Assembly (NCBI RefSeq): GCF_011074795.1
Contig: NZ_JAAMPF010000022.1
Coordinates: 1-64,000, forward strand
Origin: Marinobacter salicampi
GTDB lineage: Bacteria > Pseudomonadota > Gammaproteobacteria > Pseudomonadales > Oleiphilaceae
Length of the DNA stretch: 64,000 nt
Direction: 5' to 3'
Part shown: positions 9,428 to 22,551 of the stretch, in pieces
Numbering within the stretch: position 1 is the stretch's first letter
How the letters are laid out: each line of letters opens with the position of its first letter
Translations under genes and position numbers: made by a program
Notes under the pieces: model-generated
Told to the model about the DNA's origin: nothing
Seen by the model: only the letters and a program-made list of their open reading frames with translations
The model's database searches: none

Positions 9428-10747
9428 ATGGCCAAGACAGCATCATTGCCTGCGGGCGCGGGAAAAGGACTGGCAGAGCTGCGATCGCGGCTCTGGTTTG
9501 TCTTCCTGGCACTGTTGGTGTACCGGATAGGTGCCCATATTCCAGTGCCCGGGATCAACCCGGATCGTCTGGCGGCGTTGTTTGAACAGAATCAGGATAC
9601 CATTCTGAGTCTGTTCAATATGTTTTCTGGTGGTGCCCTGGAGCGAATGAGTATCTTTGCCCTGGGGATCATGCCTTACATCTCTGCTTCAATTATCATG
9701 CAGCTCATGACGGCGGTTAACCCGACCCTTGAGCAGTTGAAGAAAGAGGGTGAGTCTGGCCGTCGTAAAATCAGCCAATACACACGGTACGGCACGGTGG
9801 TGCTTGCCCTGATTCAGGGCATGGGTATATCGGTCGGACTGGCGTCCCAGGGCGTAACGTTTAACGATAGCTTCAGCTTCCACTTTGTGGCGGTGGTGTC
9901 CTTCGTCAGTGGTGCCGTGTTCATGATGTGGCTGGGTGAGCAGATCACCGAGCGCGGTGTTGGCAACGGTATCTCGTTGCTGATTTTCGCAGGTATCGTA
10001 GCCGGCTTGCCGGGGGCGATCGGCCAGACGCTGGTGCAGGCCCGCAATGGCGAAATGAGCCTTCTGCTGGTCCTGGGTATCGGTATTCTGGCGATTGCGG
10101 TGGTAGGTTTTGTGGTGTTCATGGAGCGTGGTCAGCGGCGTTTGACGATCAACTACGCGAAGCGGCAGCAAGGGCGTAAGGTGTTTGCCCAACAGTCCAG
10201 CCATTTGCCGCTGAAAGTGAATATGGCGGGTGTTATTCCGCCCATCTTCGCATCGTCTATACTGTTGTTCCCGGCGTCGCTGGGTCAGTGGTTTGGCCAG
10301 GGCGAGGGTATGGATTGGCTGAGTGATGTGTCTCAGGCTCTGGCGCCAAGTCAGCCCCTGTACATCATCCTGTTTGCTGCTGCGGTTGTGTTCTTTTGCT
10401 TCTTCTATACGGCGTTGATGTATAACCCCAAGGAAGTAGCGGATAACCTCAAGCGCTCAGGGGCGTTCATCCCGGGGATCCGTCCGGGTGATCAGACAGC
10501 CAAATACATCGATGGTGTTTTAACGCGCCTGACTCTGTTTGGTGCAATGTACATCGCAGCGGTGTCCCTGTTTCCTCAGTTTCTGATGGTAGCCGGGAAT
10601 GTGCCCTTCTATCTGGGTGGCACCTCACTGCTGATTGTTGTAGTCGTGGTGATGGATTTCATGGCCCAGGTTCAGTCGCACCTGATGTCCCATCAGTATG
10701 AATCGCTGATGAAGAAATCCAATCTCAAAGGCTATAGTCGGAACTGA
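9428..10747 (+). CDS. secY: Preprotein translocase subunit SecY
   Basis: 439 residues (E. coli 443), ten membrane segments. It forms the inner-membrane protein-conducting channel with SecE and SecG and accepts substrates from SecA and the ribosome. The periplasmic start motif [13 protein letters not shown] and the cytoplasmic [17 protein letters not shown] loop, which contacts SecA and ribosome, are intact. It lies in the usual spc position after rplO. Confidence 0.97.
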   Translation: MAKTASLPAGAGKGLAELRSRLWFVFLALLVYRIGAHIPVPGINPDRLAALFEQNQDTILSLFNMFSGGALERMSIFALGIMPYISASIIMQLMTAVNPTLEQLKKEGESGRRKISQYTRYGTVVLALIQGMGISVGLASQGVTFNDSFSFHFVAVVSFVSGAVFMMWLGEQITERGVGNGISLLIFAGIVAGLPGAIGQTLVQARNGEMSLLLVLGIGILAIAVVGFVVFMERGQRRLTINYAKRQQGRKVFAQQSSHLPLKVNMAGVIPPIFASSILLFPASLGQWFGQGEGMDWLSDVSQALAPSQPLYIILFAAAVVFFCFFYTALMYNPKEVADNLKRSGAFIPGIRPGDQTAKYIDGVLTRLTLFGAMYIAAVSLFPQFLMVAGNVPFYLGGTSLLIVVVVVMDFMAQVQSHLMSHQYESLMKKSNLKGYSRN

Positions 10748-10777
10748 TACAGTTCTATTTGAAAACTGGAGTCGACA

Positions 10778-10891
10778 ATGAAAGTACGCGCTTCGGTAAA
10801 GAAAATTTGCCGTAACTGCAAAGTAATTCGTCGCAATGGCTCAGTGAGAGTCATTTGCTCGGAGCCTCGCCACAAGCAGCGTCAGGGCTGA
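10778..10891 (+). CDS. rpmJ: 50S ribosomal protein L36
   Basis: 37 residues: starts [17 protein letters not shown]. The four zinc ligands of the zinc-containing form are visible (Cys11, Cys14, Cys27, His32). GGAG lies 8 nt before the ATG. It is the last gene of the spc operon. Confidence 0.96.
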   Translation: MKVRASVKKICRNCKVIRRNGSVRVICSEPRHKQRQG

Positions 10892-10935
10892 GATCCATAC
10901 TGGAACTCTCCCGAATCGCAAGGGGTACGGAATAG

Positions 10936-10970
10936 TAGCGCTTGACCTTTTCGAGGTCAGGCGCTATTAT
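10936..10970 (+). promoter_or_regulatory. Sigma70 promoter of the alpha operon, inside an inverted repeat
   Basis: TTGACC (10942-10947), a 17-bp spacer and TATTAT (10965-10970) form a good promoter with a start near 10977, about 55 nt before rpsM. The -35 and the spacer lie in a dyad: TAGCGC-t-TGACC (10936-10947) mirrors GGTCA-g-GCGCTA (10955-10966). The promoter call follows from consensus. Whether the dyad binds a protein, or forms RNA in spc readthrough transcripts, is unknown. Confidence 0.7.
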
Positions 10971-10984
10971 TTCGCGCCCTTTTT
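10960..10984 (+). terminator. Possible weak terminator at the end of the spc operon
   Basis: GGCGC (10960-10964) can pair with GCGCC (10974-10978) across a 9-nt loop, followed by C and five T. The stem is short, so readthrough into the alpha operon is expected. It competes with the larger hairpin at 10936-10966, because both use bases 10960-10964. Confidence 0.35.
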
Positions 10985-11031
10985 GTGGCGGAAAATTCAC
11001 ACAGCAAAGCTTTGAACGCGGAGTAATTTGG

Positions 11032-11388
11032 ATGGCACGTATAGCCGGTGTCAATATACCCGATCACAAACATGCTGTTGTCTCACTGACTTATATTTTC
11101 GGAGTCGGGAAGACGGCAGCCCAGAAGCTTTGCGATGCAACCGGCGTCAAGCCGGACGTCAAGGTCAAGGACCTGTCCGACGAGCAACTTGAGTCACTTC
11201 GTACTGAAGTGGGCAAGCTGTCTGTTGAAGGCGATCTGCGTCGTGAAGTTCAGATGAACATTAAGCGTTTGAAGGATCTCGGTTGCTTCCGTGGTCTGCG
11301 CCATCGTCATGGGCTTCCAGTCCGTGGCCAGCGCACCAAGACCAACGCCCGCACCCGTAAAGGTCCTCGCAAACCTATTCGCAAGTAA
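11032..11388 (+). CDS. rpsM: 30S ribosomal protein S13
   Basis: 118 residues, as in E. coli, starting [16 protein letters not shown], with the [22 protein letters not shown] tail. S13 contacts P-site tRNA. In E. coli its translation start is the S4 feedback site for the alpha operon. ATG 11032 is preceded by GGAG; a longer frame from 10942 runs through the promoter and is rejected. Confidence 0.97.
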   Translation: MARIAGVNIPDHKHAVVSLTYIFGVGKTAAQKLCDATGVKPDVKVKDLSDEQLESLRTEVGKLSVEGDLRREVQMNIKRLKDLGCFRGLRHRHGLPVRGQRTKTNARTRKGPRKPIRK

Positions 11389-11401
11389 CAGGTAGGCAAT
11401 C

Positions 11402-11791
11402 ATGGCAAAGCCAGGTACACGTACCCGTAAAAAGGTGAAAAAAACGGTTGTTGATGGCGTCGCGCACATCCACGCGTCCTTCAACAACACGATCGTGACA
11501 ATTTCAGATCGGCAGGGCAACGTCCTGTCCTGGGCCACCTCCGGTGGTTCAGGTTTCCGTGGGTCACGTAAGAGCACGCCTTTTGCTGCGCAGGTAGCAG
11601 CTGAAAGAGCCGGTAATGCGGCTGCTGAATACGGCCTTAAAAACCTGGATGTAGAGGTTAAGGGTCCAGGGCCCGGACGTGAATCCGCTGTACGCGCGCT
11701 GAATGGCTGCGGGTACAAGATCACCAACATCACCGATGTGACGCCGATTCCCCATAACGGCTGTCGTCCGCCCAAGAAGCGCCGCGTTTAA
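11402..11791 (+). CDS. rpsK: 30S ribosomal protein S11
   Basis: 129 residues, the E. coli length, with [19 protein letters not shown] and the C-terminal [17 protein letters not shown]11 lies on the 30S platform beside the E-site mRNA. Confidence 0.97.
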   Translation: MAKPGTRTRKKVKKTVVDGVAHIHASFNNTIVTISDRQGNVLSWATSGGSGFRGSRKSTPFAAQVAAERAGNAAAEYGLKNLDVEVKGPGPGRESAVRALNGCGYKITNITDVTPIPHNGCRPPKKRRV

Positions 11792-11806
11792 AGGAGACAG
11801 TTAGAT

Positions 11807-12427
11807 ATGGCACGTTACATAGGTCCAAAATGTAAGCTGTCTCGTCGTGAAGGGACAGATCTTTTTCTGAAGAGCGGCGTTCGCGCGCTGGACTCGAAGT
11901 GCAACATCGAAACCCCTCCGGGGCAGCATGGTGCACGTCGCAGTCGTCTGTCTGAGTACGGCGTTCAGCTTCGGGAAAAACAGAAAGTGCGTCGCATCTA
12001 CGGCGTCCTGGAAAAGCAGTTCCGTAATTACTATGCCGAGGCGGCACGTATCAAGGGTGCAACAGGTGAGAACCTGCTGCAGCTTCTTGAAGCCCGCCTG
12101 GACAACGTAGTGTATCGCATGGGCTTTGGTTCGACCCGTGCAGAGTCCCGTCAGCTTGTGTCTCACAAGAGCATTCTGGTGAACGATAAGGTGGTAAACA
12201 TCCCGTCCTATCAGGTTCAGCCAGGTGATGTTGTGAGCGTGCGTGAGAAAGCCAGAAACCAGTTGCGTGTTAAAGGCGCACTTGATCTGTCTGCCAACCG
12301 CGCCCCGGTAACCTGGGTAGAGGTCGACGCCAGCAAGATGTCAGGCGTATACAAGTCATTGCCAGAGCGCACTGAGTTGCCGGCCGACATCAACGAGAAC
12401 CTCATCGTCGAGCTTTACTCCAAGTAA
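11807..12427 (+). CDS. rpsD: 30S ribosomal protein S4
   Basis: 206 residues, the E. coli length. It carries the S4 RNA-binding domain (about residues 95-155, containing the [12 protein letters not shown] motif). S4 initiates 30S assembly and in E. coli is the repressor of the alpha operon; it is encoded here within that operon. Confidence 0.97.
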   Translation: MARYIGPKCKLSRREGTDLFLKSGVRALDSKCNIETPPGQHGARRSRLSEYGVQLREKQKVRRIYGVLEKQFRNYYAEAARIKGATGENLLQLLEARLDNVVYRMGFGSTRAESRQLVSHKSILVNDKVVNIPSYQVQPGDVVSVREKARNQLRVKGALDLSANRAPVTWVEVDASKMSGVYKSLPERTELPADINENLIVELYSK

Positions 12428-12462
12428 AGCCGAGTTAGCAACGAGAGCAGATAGGGGCGTCT

Positions 12463-13467
12463 ATGCAGCGTTCAGTACACGAGTTATTGACACCTCGTAC
12501 CATTGACGTGAAGGAATCAAGCGGCACGCGTGCCAAGGTGACACTGGAGCCCCTGGAGAGGGGTTTCGGACACACATTGGGCAGTGCTCTTCGCCGTATA
12601 CTTTTGTCCTCAATGCCGGGCTGTGCGGTTACAGAAGCACAGATTGACGGCGTGTTGCACGAGTACAGCGCCATCGAAGGTGTCCAGGAAGACGTTATCG
12701 AGATTCTTCTGAATCTCAAAGGCGTTGCGGTAACCATGGGCAGCCGTGATGAGGCTGAGGTTTCGATCAGCAAGAAGGGCCCGGGCGTTGTAACGGCCGG
12801 GGACATCAAGCTTGATCACGATGTCGAGATTGCGAATCCTGAGCATGTTATCTGTCACCTGAGCGCCAATGGTGAACTTAATATGCGCCTGAAGGTCGCT
12901 CGTGGTCGCGGTTACGAGGCTGCCGATCAGCGGGGGCTCGAAGAAGACGAGACCCGAGCTATCGGACGCCTGCAGCTGGATTCAACCTTCAGCCCGGTTC
13001 GTCGCGTTTCTTATGCCGTGGAAAGTGCACGGGTAGAGCAGCGTACGGATCTGGACAAGCTGGTGATCGATCTGGAGACCAACGGCACGATTGATCCGGA
13101 AGAAGCGATCCGTCGGGCTGCGACCATTCTCCAGCAGCAATTGGCCGTCTTCGTTGATTTTGATCACGAGAAAGAGCCAGAGCGCATTGAGGAAGAGGAA
13201 GAAGTTGACCCGATCCTGTTGCGCCCGGTTGATGATCTGGAGCTGACGGTTCGTTCAGCGAACTGCTTGAAGGCAGAAAACATTTACTACATCGGCGATC
13301 TTATCCAACGCACAGAAGTAGAGCTGTTGAAGACGCCTAACCTGGGTAAGAAGTCGCTGACCGAGATTAAGGACGTTCTGGCCTCCCGCGGTCTGTCCCT
13401 TGGCATGCGTCTGGATAACTGGCCGCCGGCGAGCCTTCGTGGCGACGACCGGGTATTAGGCGGTTAA
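12463..13467 (+). CDS. rpoA: RNA polymerase alpha subunit
   Basis: 334 residues (E. coli 329). The N-terminal domain for dimerisation and core assembly is followed by an acidic linker (about residues 235-250) and the C-terminal domain that binds UP elements and activators, with the [16 protein letters not shown] helix and [12 protein letters not shown]. It is in the conserved place between rpsD and rplQ. Confidence 0.97.
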   Translation: MQRSVHELLTPRTIDVKESSGTRAKVTLEPLERGFGHTLGSALRRILLSSMPGCAVTEAQIDGVLHEYSAIEGVQEDVIEILLNLKGVAVTMGSRDEAEVSISKKGPGVVTAGDIKLDHDVEIANPEHVICHLSANGELNMRLKVARGRGYEAADQRGLEEDETRAIGRLQLDSTFSPVRRVSYAVESARVEQRTDLDKLVIDLETNGTIDPEEAIRRAATILQQQLAVFVDFDHEKEPERIEEEEEVDPILLRPVDDLELTVRSANCLKAENIYYIGDLIQRTEVELLKTPNLGKKSLTEIKDVLASRGLSLGMRLDNWPPASLRGDDRVLGG

Positions 13468-13504
13468 TCGCCGAATTAGTAGTTTAAGGTAAGGAATCAG
13501 AGCA

Positions 13505-13900
13505 ATGCGTCATCGTAAAAGTGGTCGTAAGTTCAGCAGGACCAGTGCGCATCGCAAGGCCATGTTTCGGAACATGACTGCGTCACTGGTTGAGCACGAA
13601 CTGATCAAGACAACGCTGCCCAAGGCGAAGGAACTTCGCCGTGTAGCGGAGCCGTTGATCACGTTGTCAAAGAAAGATTCGGTCGCAAATCGTCGTCTGG
13701 CATTTTCACGCCTGCGTGACGATGCTGCGGTTGCCAAGCTGTTCAACGAGCTTGGTCCCCGTTTTGTCGAGCGCCCGGGTGGGTACCTCCGTGTCCTGAA
13801 GTGCGGCTTCCGTGCCGGCGATAATGCCCCTATGGCATACGTCGAAGTGATCGGACGTCCGTTGGATGTGGAAGCGGAAGAAATGGACGACGCGGAATAA
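13505..13900 (+). CDS. rplQ: 50S ribosomal protein L17
   Basis: 131 residues (E. coli 127), starting [23 protein letters not shown] in family fashion (first 20 residues diagnostic), and ending in an acidic tail. It is the last gene of the alpha operon and precedes a strong terminator. Confidence 0.97.
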   Translation: MRHRKSGRKFSRTSAHRKAMFRNMTASLVEHELIKTTLPKAKELRRVAEPLITLSKKDSVANRRLAFSRLRDDAAVAKLFNELGPRFVERPGGYLRVLKCGFRAGDNAPMAYVEVIGRPLDVEAEEMDDAE

Positions 13901-13921
13901 CATCTGCAGTTGGCCAAAAAG

Positions 13922-13951
13922 AACCGGAGGCTAATGCCTCCGGTTTTTTTT
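13922..13951. terminator. Bidirectional terminator between rplQ and uvrA
   Basis: ACCGGAGGC (13923-13931) pairs with GCCTCCGGT (13936-13944) around a TAAT loop. The plus strand continues with eight T. The minus strand, after one extra base pair, runs into TTCTTTTT. The hairpin can therefore end both the alpha operon and the convergent uvrA transcript. Confidence 0.9.
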
Positions 13952-13970
13952 ATGCCTATATTCACCAGCT

Positions 13971-16820
<2,850 letters not shown>

Positions 16821-16961
16821 AGTACTCCCCGTTAGAAAAGCGATCAGTATACCGCGTTCGACCGAAGTCGGTGAAATGCAAACGCGATCAGTTGCATCTG
16901 TTACAATGCGCCGCGGCGTCAGCTCCTGCGCGCTGCCAGTCAATGGTCAGAGGAAACCGCA

Positions 16962-18332
16962 GTGTCCATGAATGCCCTTGAAAAACGTTCGGTAGCAGCC
17001 CTGGCTTCGGTATATGCCATGCGAATGCTCGGCCTTTTCATGGTACTGCCGGTCTTTGTCCTGCTAGCGGATGAGCTGGATGACGTTACTCCCGCGCTGG
17101 TGGGCCTGGCGATCGGTGCCTATGGCCTCAGCCAGGCCCTGCTGCAGGTCCCCTATGGAATGTTATCGGACCGTTTTGGCCGCAAGCGGCTGATCTATAT
17201 CGGTCTGGTCGTTTTTGCCCTGGGCAGTTTGCTGGCCGCAACCTCCGACTCCATATACGGTGTGATTGCAGGACGGATTCTTCAAGGGTCGGGTGCCATC
17301 GCCAGCGTCCTTATGGCATTGCTCAGTGATCTGACCCGGGAAGAGGAGCGCACCAAGGCCATGGCCCTTGTGGGGGTCTCCATAGGTCTGTCCTTTTCCG
17401 TTTCTCTGGTGCTTGGGCCACTGCTCGGTAACCTGTTCGGGCTGTCCGGTATTTTTTATTTCACCGCGGTTTTGGCAGTGGTTGCCATGGTGCTGGTCAA
17501 CCGGGTGGTTCCGGAGCCACACGTAGTTACTCTTGCCTCCGAGTCCCTGCCTGCCAAGGTCGTGCTTCGGCGGGTGCTGACGGATGCCCGCCTGCTACGG
17601 CTGGACTTCGGTATTTTTGCCCTTCACATGGTGCTTACCGCCATCTTCCTGGTCGTTCCCAGGCTACTGACGGACCAGGTCGGGCTACCAACGGCTTCCC
17701 ACTGGTGGCTCTACCTCACCGTCATGATCACCTCGTTCTTTGCCATGGTTCCGTTCATTATTCTGGGTGAGAAGAAACGCCAAATGAAGCCGGTTCTGTG
17801 CGGGGCAATTGTTCTGCTGCTGGTTGCCATCGGCGGGCTCGGGGCCGACTCTTTCGGCCTGGTGTATATCTGGTTTGTGCTCTTCCTCTTCTTTATGGGG
17901 TTCAATTTGCTGGAGGCAAGCCTGCCATCACTGCTCAGTAAGGAGGCGCCAGCCGGAAGCAAGGGTACGGCCATGGGCGTCTACTCCACGTCCCAGTTTT
18001 TTGGTGCCTTTGTCGGTGGTGCCTTTGGCGGACTGATGCTGGAAAGCCTAGGTTTTACCGGCGTGCTTGGTCTGATGGTAGCGGTACTCCTAGCCTGGCT
18101 CGGGGTTGCATTGACCATGTCCCCCCCAAGCCACACAGCAAGTTTCGTGGTACAGTTGCGGCATGCTGCAGGGGTGCCTCTGGACGAGGTTGACCGAACC
18201 CTTCGAGACCTGCCTGGCGTGGAAGATGTGGTCATTCTGGAGGGGGCTGATACGGCTTATCTCAAGATCGACCGTCAGCACTTTGACGAAGGACAGTTGG
18301 CGGCGTTTCCGTTTATTCGGCCAGCAGTATAA
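16962..18332 (+). CDS. MFS transporter, YajR type
   Basis: 456 residues: twelve predicted membrane segments (to about residue 385), the MFS motif A segment DRFGRKR between helices 2 and 3, and a soluble C-terminal domain of about 65 residues resembling the ferredoxin-like YAM domain of E. coli YajR. Such proteins are predicted proton-driven exporters with unknown substrate. GTG 16962 is used because AGAGGA lies about 7 nt upstream; ATG 16968 is the alternative. It is divergent from uvrA and upstream of ssb; a uvrA-MFS-ssb order is familiar from Pseudomonas relatives. Confidence 0.88.
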   Translation: MSMNALEKRSVAALASVYAMRMLGLFMVLPVFVLLADELDDVTPALVGLAIGAYGLSQALLQVPYGMLSDRFGRKRLIYIGLVVFALGSLLAATSDSIYGVIAGRILQGSGAIASVLMALLSDLTREEERTKAMALVGVSIGLSFSVSLVLGPLLGNLFGLSGIFYFTAVLAVVAMVLVNRVVPEPHVVTLASESLPAKVVLRRVLTDARLLRLDFGIFALHMVLTAIFLVVPRLLTDQVGLPTASHWWLYLTVMITSFFAMVPFIILGEKKRQMKPVLCGAIVLLLVAIGGLGADSFGLVYIWFVLFLFFMGFNLLEASLPSLLSKEAPAGSKGTAMGVYSTSQFFGAFVGGAFGGLMLESLGFTGVLGLMVAVLLAWLGVALTMSPPSHTASFVVQLRHAAGVPLDEVDRTLRDLPGVEDVVILEGADTAYLKIDRQHFDEGQLAAFPFIRPAV

Positions 18333-18450
18333 ACCTGGATTCAGAGCGTCGGCGAAGGACTGCCGATGAATATAAAAGATAGAGCTGCACTGCCACCGTC
18401 CTGCGTGCAATGACGGACAATCAGTGTGGTTTGATGGTAGGAGTGGAATC

Positions 18451-18978
18451 ATGGCACGAGGCGTTAACAAGGTTATCCTAATCGGTAACCTCGGGCAGGA
18501 CCCGGAAACCCGGTATACCCCTAACGGTAATGCGGTGGTCAACCTCAATCTGGCCACCGATGAGAGCTACAAGGATCGGCAGACCGGCCAGATGGTCCCG
18601 AAGACCGAGTGGCATCGTATAGTCATGTTCGGCAAGATCGCCGAAGTGGCGGGTCAGTACCTGCGCAAGGGTTCCAAGGTCTATATCGAGGGCAAGCTTC
18701 AGACCCGTAAATGGCAGGGTCAGGACGGTCAGGACAAGTACACCACCGAGGTGGTTGTCGATATCAACGGGCAGATGCAGATGCTGGACAGCCGTGGCGG
18801 CGAAGGTGGCGGCGCAAGCCAGGGCGCGCCGGCGGGGCGTCCCCAGCAGCCAGCCTATGCCGGTAGCGCAGGCCAGCAGGGCAATGCCGACCAGGGCGGT
18901 GGCTATAAGCAGCCTGCTCCGGGACAAGGTTCCATGCCGGACCCGGTCGACGACTTTGACGACGATATCCCGTTCTAA
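18451..18978 (+). CDS. ssb: Single-stranded DNA-binding protein
   Basis: 175 residues. An OB fold occupies about residues 1-110 ([37 protein letters not shown]). A glycine/glutamine-rich linker follows. The C-terminus is the acidic DFDDDIPF tip that recruits repair and replication partners. ATG 18451 with TAGGAG upstream fits the family; the frame opens at 18424 but that adds nine non-conserved residues. No SOS box was seen upstream. Confidence 0.97.
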   Translation: MARGVNKVILIGNLGQDPETRYTPNGNAVVNLNLATDESYKDRQTGQMVPKTEWHRIVMFGKIAEVAGQYLRKGSKVYIEGKLQTRKWQGQDGQDKYTTEVVVDINGQMQMLDSRGGEGGGASQGAPAGRPQQPAYAGSAGQQGNADQGGGYKQPAPGQGSMPDPVDDFDDDIPF

Positions 18979-19000
18979 CTCCCGGTATTTTAAAAGCGTA

Positions 19001-19032
19001 AAAAAAAACGGCTGCTTCGGTAGCCGTTTTTT
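19001..19032 (+). terminator. Terminator after ssb
   Basis: An A-rich run leads into the stem ACGGCTGC (19008-19015) pairing with GTAGCCGT (19020-19027) around a TTCG tetraloop closed by C-G, followed by six T. The A-tract on the left also makes it usable on the other strand. Confidence 0.9.
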
Positions 19033-19200
19033 ATGATGATCGATTTTTTACGAGGCCTTTGTGCGGCGACAGGCGAGTGAAGCATTTGGATCAGGCAGGG
19101 TGTAGATTAGTAAATGAAGCAAAGGTAACGCGGTTGTATGTTTTTAATACATATTTCACCTGATAGAGTATTTAAGGAAATTTTCTGACAGGGAGTTCAG

Positions 19201-21342
19201 ATGCCGCCAAAGCAAGGTCCAGGGAAAACGAGATTACGGCTTCACGAGTTCCTGTGTCAGCAGCATGAAACCATACTGCAGAAATGGGAGGAGCTGGACC
19301 GGGAAACTCTTGCCTCGGCCGAAAGGCTAACCAGCAAGGATTTGCGAAACAATCTGCCGGACATCCTGGTTGACCTCGCGGAACAATCCGAACGCACGCC
19401 GGCCAGCGGCCGCTACATCAACTTCGAACAGAAGGGCCCCCAGCATCACGCCGAGCATCGCTGGAAGCTGAAGTTTTCATTGGAGGAGGTCACCCGTGAG
19501 TATGCTCTGCTGAGGGTGATCATTCTCCAGCTACTTTCCCCCCGGGTGGGTGAGCTTCCACAGGGAGAGCTGGTGTTTCTCAATGAGGGACTGGACCAGG
19601 CCATTGACGAATCCGTGTCCACTTATGTGGCGAAGGCCAACAGCCAGCTTCAGAGTGAGCAGGAGCGCCTGCGTGCAACATTGACAAGTATTACCGACGG
19701 CGTCATCAGTACCGATACTGGCGGCCATATTCTGTTCCTCAACCCTGCCGCCGAGCGCATCAGCGGGTGGACCCAGGACGAGGCGATAGGGCGGCCGGTA
19801 GACAAGGTGCTGGTGACCGAGGATGAAACCACGCGGAAGATCCGCGACAGCATGGCGTCCCGCGCTATGGCTCTGGGTGAGCAGCAGTCTGCAGGAGGCA
19901 TCACCCTGCACCAGCGCAGCGGTGAACGGGTGCCCATCGAAGAGAGCGTGGCGCCGATGCGGGACACCAATGGCAACGATCTTGGCGCCGTTGTCACCTT
20001 TCGCGATATCAGTGAAGTCCGCTTGCTGACCGAAGAGCTGACCTATCTTGCGTCCCACGATGCCCTGACGTCGCTGCCGAATCGTGTTCTTCTTCATGAT
20101 CGGCTCGCTCAGGAGCTGGCACATGCAGAGCGGAACGGCACCCGGCTCGCGCTTTTGTATCTGGATCTGGATCTGTTCAAGAAGGTCAATGACGTACTAG
20201 GTCATGGTGCCGGCGACGAGCTTCTCAGGCAGGTTGCCGGCAGGCTTGTCCATTGCGTGCGCCGCACGGATACCGTCAGCCGGCTGGGCGGCGATGAGTT
20301 CGCTATCCTGCTATCGGACGTCGAGCAGGAGAGCATCCCAGGCGAACTGGCCAGAAAAATAACGAAGCGCTTGAGCGATCCCTTCGTACTGCACAATGAT
20401 ACGGTGAATGTATCGACCAGTATTGGCATCAGTCTGTACCCAGAAGACGGACGTGATGCGGAAACACTGATCAAACACGCAGACACCGCCATGTACCAGG
20501 CGAAGGCCTGGGGCCGGGGAGGCATACAGTTCTTTACCCGTGAAATGAACCGACGGGCAGTTGAGCGCCACGAGCTTGAGCGGAGCCTGCGCACAGCGCT
20601 TGAGGAAGAACACCTTTCTTTGTATTACCAGCCCCAGATTGCCCCGGCTTCGGGCCAGTTGATAGGGGTTGAGGCTCTTTTGCGCTGGCACCATCCCGAG
20701 AAGGGCCTGATTTCGCCAGCGGACTTCATTCCGGTTGCGGAGGAGAGTGGTGACCTCATGGTGTCCATTGGCAACTGGGTGATGGAAAACGCCTACACCC
20801 AAGCCAGGGCCTGGCTCGATGCCGGCCATACCCCGGTGCGAATATCGGTCAACATTTCCATAGTTCAGCTTCGCGATGACCGGTTTACGGATTTTCTCGA
20901 CGAGCTTCTGCAACGCTTTCCGCTGCCGCCGGAGCTGTTTCAGCTGGAACTTACAGAGTCCGTCCTTATGAGCGACATAGCAGGCGCCGCCGATCGCGTC
21001 CGGCGGATCAAGGAAATGGGCGTCGCCATAGCCGTTGATGACTTCGGAACCGGTTATTCTTCCCTGAGTTACCTCAAAGTGCTCCCTATCGACGAGCTCA
21101 AGATCGACCAGAGCTTCGTCCATAACCTCCACTCGGACGTCGACAGCGCCGCCATTGTTCAGGCAGTTATTCGCATGGCCCAAAGTCTGAAGCGCCGGGT
21201 GATCGCCGAAGGGGTCGACAGCAAAGAGGCTATGGACTTTCTGGTTGAGAATGAATGTGGGGGTGCCCAGGGCTTTTATCTGAGCGAGCCCTTGCCTGCG
21301 GGGGTGTTCGCGCGCCAGTACCTGGCTGGCGTGGGACAGTGA
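19201..21342 (+). CDS. Cyclic-di-GMP synthase/phosphodiesterase-type protein (RsbRD-PAS-GGDEF-EAL)
   Basis: 713 residues, no clear membrane segment. Residues about 10-115 resemble the RsbRD N-terminal sensor domain (HAEHRWKLKFSLEEVTREYALLR). A PAS domain covers about 155-275 (ITDGVISTDTGGHILFLNPAAERISGW). GGDEF lies at 363-367 and is intact, so cyclase activity is possible. The EAL domain has EAL at 491-493, LELTES, DDFGTGYSS and VIAEGV, so phosphodiesterase activity is also possible. It stands alone directly upstream of the MSHA pilus locus, whose MshE is a predicted cyclic-di-GMP receptor. The terminator at 21432-21454 separates the two, so any link is functional rather than operonic. Confidence 0.9.
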   Translation: MPPKQGPGKTRLRLHEFLCQQHETILQKWEELDRETLASAERLTSKDLRNNLPDILVDLAEQSERTPASGRYINFEQKGPQHHAEHRWKLKFSLEEVTREYALLRVIILQLLSPRVGELPQGELVFLNEGLDQAIDESVSTYVAKANSQLQSEQERLRATLTSITDGVISTDTGGHILFLNPAAERISGWTQDEAIGRPVDKVLVTEDETTRKIRDSMASRAMALGEQQSAGGITLHQRSGERVPIEESVAPMRDTNGNDLGAVVTFRDISEVRLLTEELTYLASHDALTSLPNRVLLHDRLAQELAHAERNGTRLALLYLDLDLFKKVNDVLGHGAGDELLRQVAGRLVHCVRRTDTVSRLGGDEFAILLSDVEQESIPGELARKITKRLSDPFVLHNDTVNVSTSIGISLYPEDGRDAETLIKHADTAMYQAKAWGRGGIQFFTREMNRRAVERHELERSLRTALEEEHLSLYYQPQIAPASGQLIGVEALLRWHHPEKGLISPADFIPVAEESGDLMVSIGNWVMENAYTQARAWLDAGHTPVRISVNISIVQLRDDRFTDFLDELLQRFPLPPELFQLELTESVLMSDIAGAADRVRRIKEMGVAIAVDDFGTGYSSLSYLKVLPIDELKIDQSFVHNLHSDVDSAAIVQAVIRMAQSLKRRVIAEGVDSKEAMDFLVENECGGAQGFYLSEPLPAGVFARQYLAGVGQ

Positions 21343-21431
21343 TAGATCGGCAGCCGAAACAGTCCGAACCAGAGACAGTCTGAACCCACAGAAAGTAAAA
21401 CTTACGGAAGAGATTCTGATCGACTTAAAAC

Positions 21432-21454
21432 GCTCCCGACCTGGGAGCTTTTTT
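21432..21454 (+). terminator. Terminator after the GGDEF-EAL gene
   Basis: GCTCCC (21432-21437) and GGGAGC (21443-21448) form a 6-bp stem with a 5-nt loop, followed by six T. It isolates the GGDEF-EAL gene from the msh operon, whose promoter should lie in 21455-21633. No convincing -35/-10 pair was recognised there. Confidence 0.8.
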
Positions 21455-21633
21455 GTTTCAGAAGAGCAGCCAAGTGAGCAAGCAGCTGTAAACGGTATCG
21501 GTCCGTAAAAAAATATGTCGCCTCTGGTGTCATAAATTGCAAAACCAAGCCAAACTACACATGAATCGTACAGTTACGTTCGCTTTTTAAACTACTATTG
21601 AGCCTGAACCCATTTCGCAGAGAAGGTTGTTGT

Positions 21634-22551
21634 GTGACGGTGTCTCTCTTTCAGCGACTGCTTAAACGCTCAGGCGGCTCCGGCCGACTGTACCTGGAGG
21701 TATGCCCGGAGGGCCTCTCCTGGTCGCTTGCGAGAAATGGCTCTGCTACCACCGCCGGCTTTGTTACCTGCGACACAGCCAAGCGTGCCGATGCCCTGGC
21801 TGAGCTGGTGTCTTCCAGCAGCCTGTCCCGGATGTCCACCTCCCTGATCTTGCCCTTGAACCACTACTCTGTGTTTCAGCTCGAGCGCCCAGAGGAGCTT
21901 GCCGATACCGAACTGGCCGGTGCCCTGCGCTGGAAGTTAAAAGATCTGCTTGATTACAACCCGTCGGAAGCGGTATGCGACGTGTTTCCGTTTCCCGGCG
22001 ATGCCTCGAGAGGCCGCGGCACCCTGGTAAACGTTGTCGCTGCCCGTAAAGCTCTGGCAGCTGATCTGGTCAACCTGGTCAGCCAGGCCGGGCTGACCCT
22101 CGACAATATCACGATTGCGGAGCTGGCCCTGCGCAACTTTGCCGCGGCCCTGGACCCCCAGAACCGGGGCGTGGCGCTTGTCCATCTTCGTGACAGTTAC
22201 GGCCAGATGATTATCTGCAAAGGCCCTATCCTATACCTGTCCCGGCGTCTGGACGTTACCGCCGGCGATCTCAGGGATGCGTCCCGGCAGGAGCAGGCTG
22301 TCCAGTCCCTGGCTCTTGAAATGCAGCGTTCGCTGGATTATTTCGAAAGCCAGCTGGGCCAGGTGCCGCCCCGGGCGATTCACCTTGTGGCCCGGGACGC
22401 TGTCTTGCCTCTGGCATCCATGTTGTCCTCGTATATGGCGCCGGTCGTTGAAACCATCGACTGGTCAGCCCAAGGCCTGGGAGAGCCCCTGGATAGCCGC
22501 TGCCTGAGCGTATGGAGCGCCGCCCAGCCCATAGCGGGAGGCGTGGCATGA
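21634..22551 (+). CDS. mshI: MSHA biogenesis protein MshI (PilM-like)
   Basis: About 305 residues from GTG 21634. It resembles the PilM-like actin-fold component of type IV pilus assembly, which sits on the cytoplasmic side of the inner membrane and links the PilN-like partner to the motor. AGAAGG lies 7 nt before GTG 21634; the TTG at 21598 in the same frame has no SD and is less likely. The stop overlaps the next start by 4 nt. This is the first gene of the msh locus. Confidence 0.82.
   Translation: MTVSLFQRLLKRSGGSGRLYLEVCPEGLSWSLARNGSATTAGFVTCDTAKRADALAELVSSSSLSRMSTSLILPLNHYSVFQLERPEELADTELAGALRWKLKDLLDYNPSEAVCDVFPFPGDASRGRGTLVNVVAARKALAADLVNLVSQAGLTLDNITIAELALRNFAAALDPQNRGVALVHLRDSYGQMIICKGPILYLSRRLDVTAGDLRDASRQEQAVQSLALEMQRSLDYFESQLGQVPPRAIHLVARDAVLPLASMLSSYMAPVVETIDWSAQGLGEPLDSRCLSVWSAAQPIAGGVA

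Noticed and set aside
10936..10966. Hairpin read as the spc terminator
   Set aside because: It is followed by TTAT rather than a T-tract, and the same bases form a good -35/-10 promoter pair. It was kept as a promoter dyad.
16821..16961. Possible LexA (SOS) box for uvrA
   Set aside because: No CTGT-N8-ACAG type sequence is present; the nearest, around CAGTATAC, lacks the second arm.
18333..18450. Possible LexA box or shared promoter for ssb
   Set aside because: No SOS-like dyad found; ssb may be read from the MFS promoter or an unrecognised one.
21455..21633. Cyclic-di-GMP riboswitch or sigma70 promoter before mshI
   Set aside because: No GEMM core sequence was seen, and candidate -35/-10 pairs (for example TTGCAA with CATGAA) are poor.
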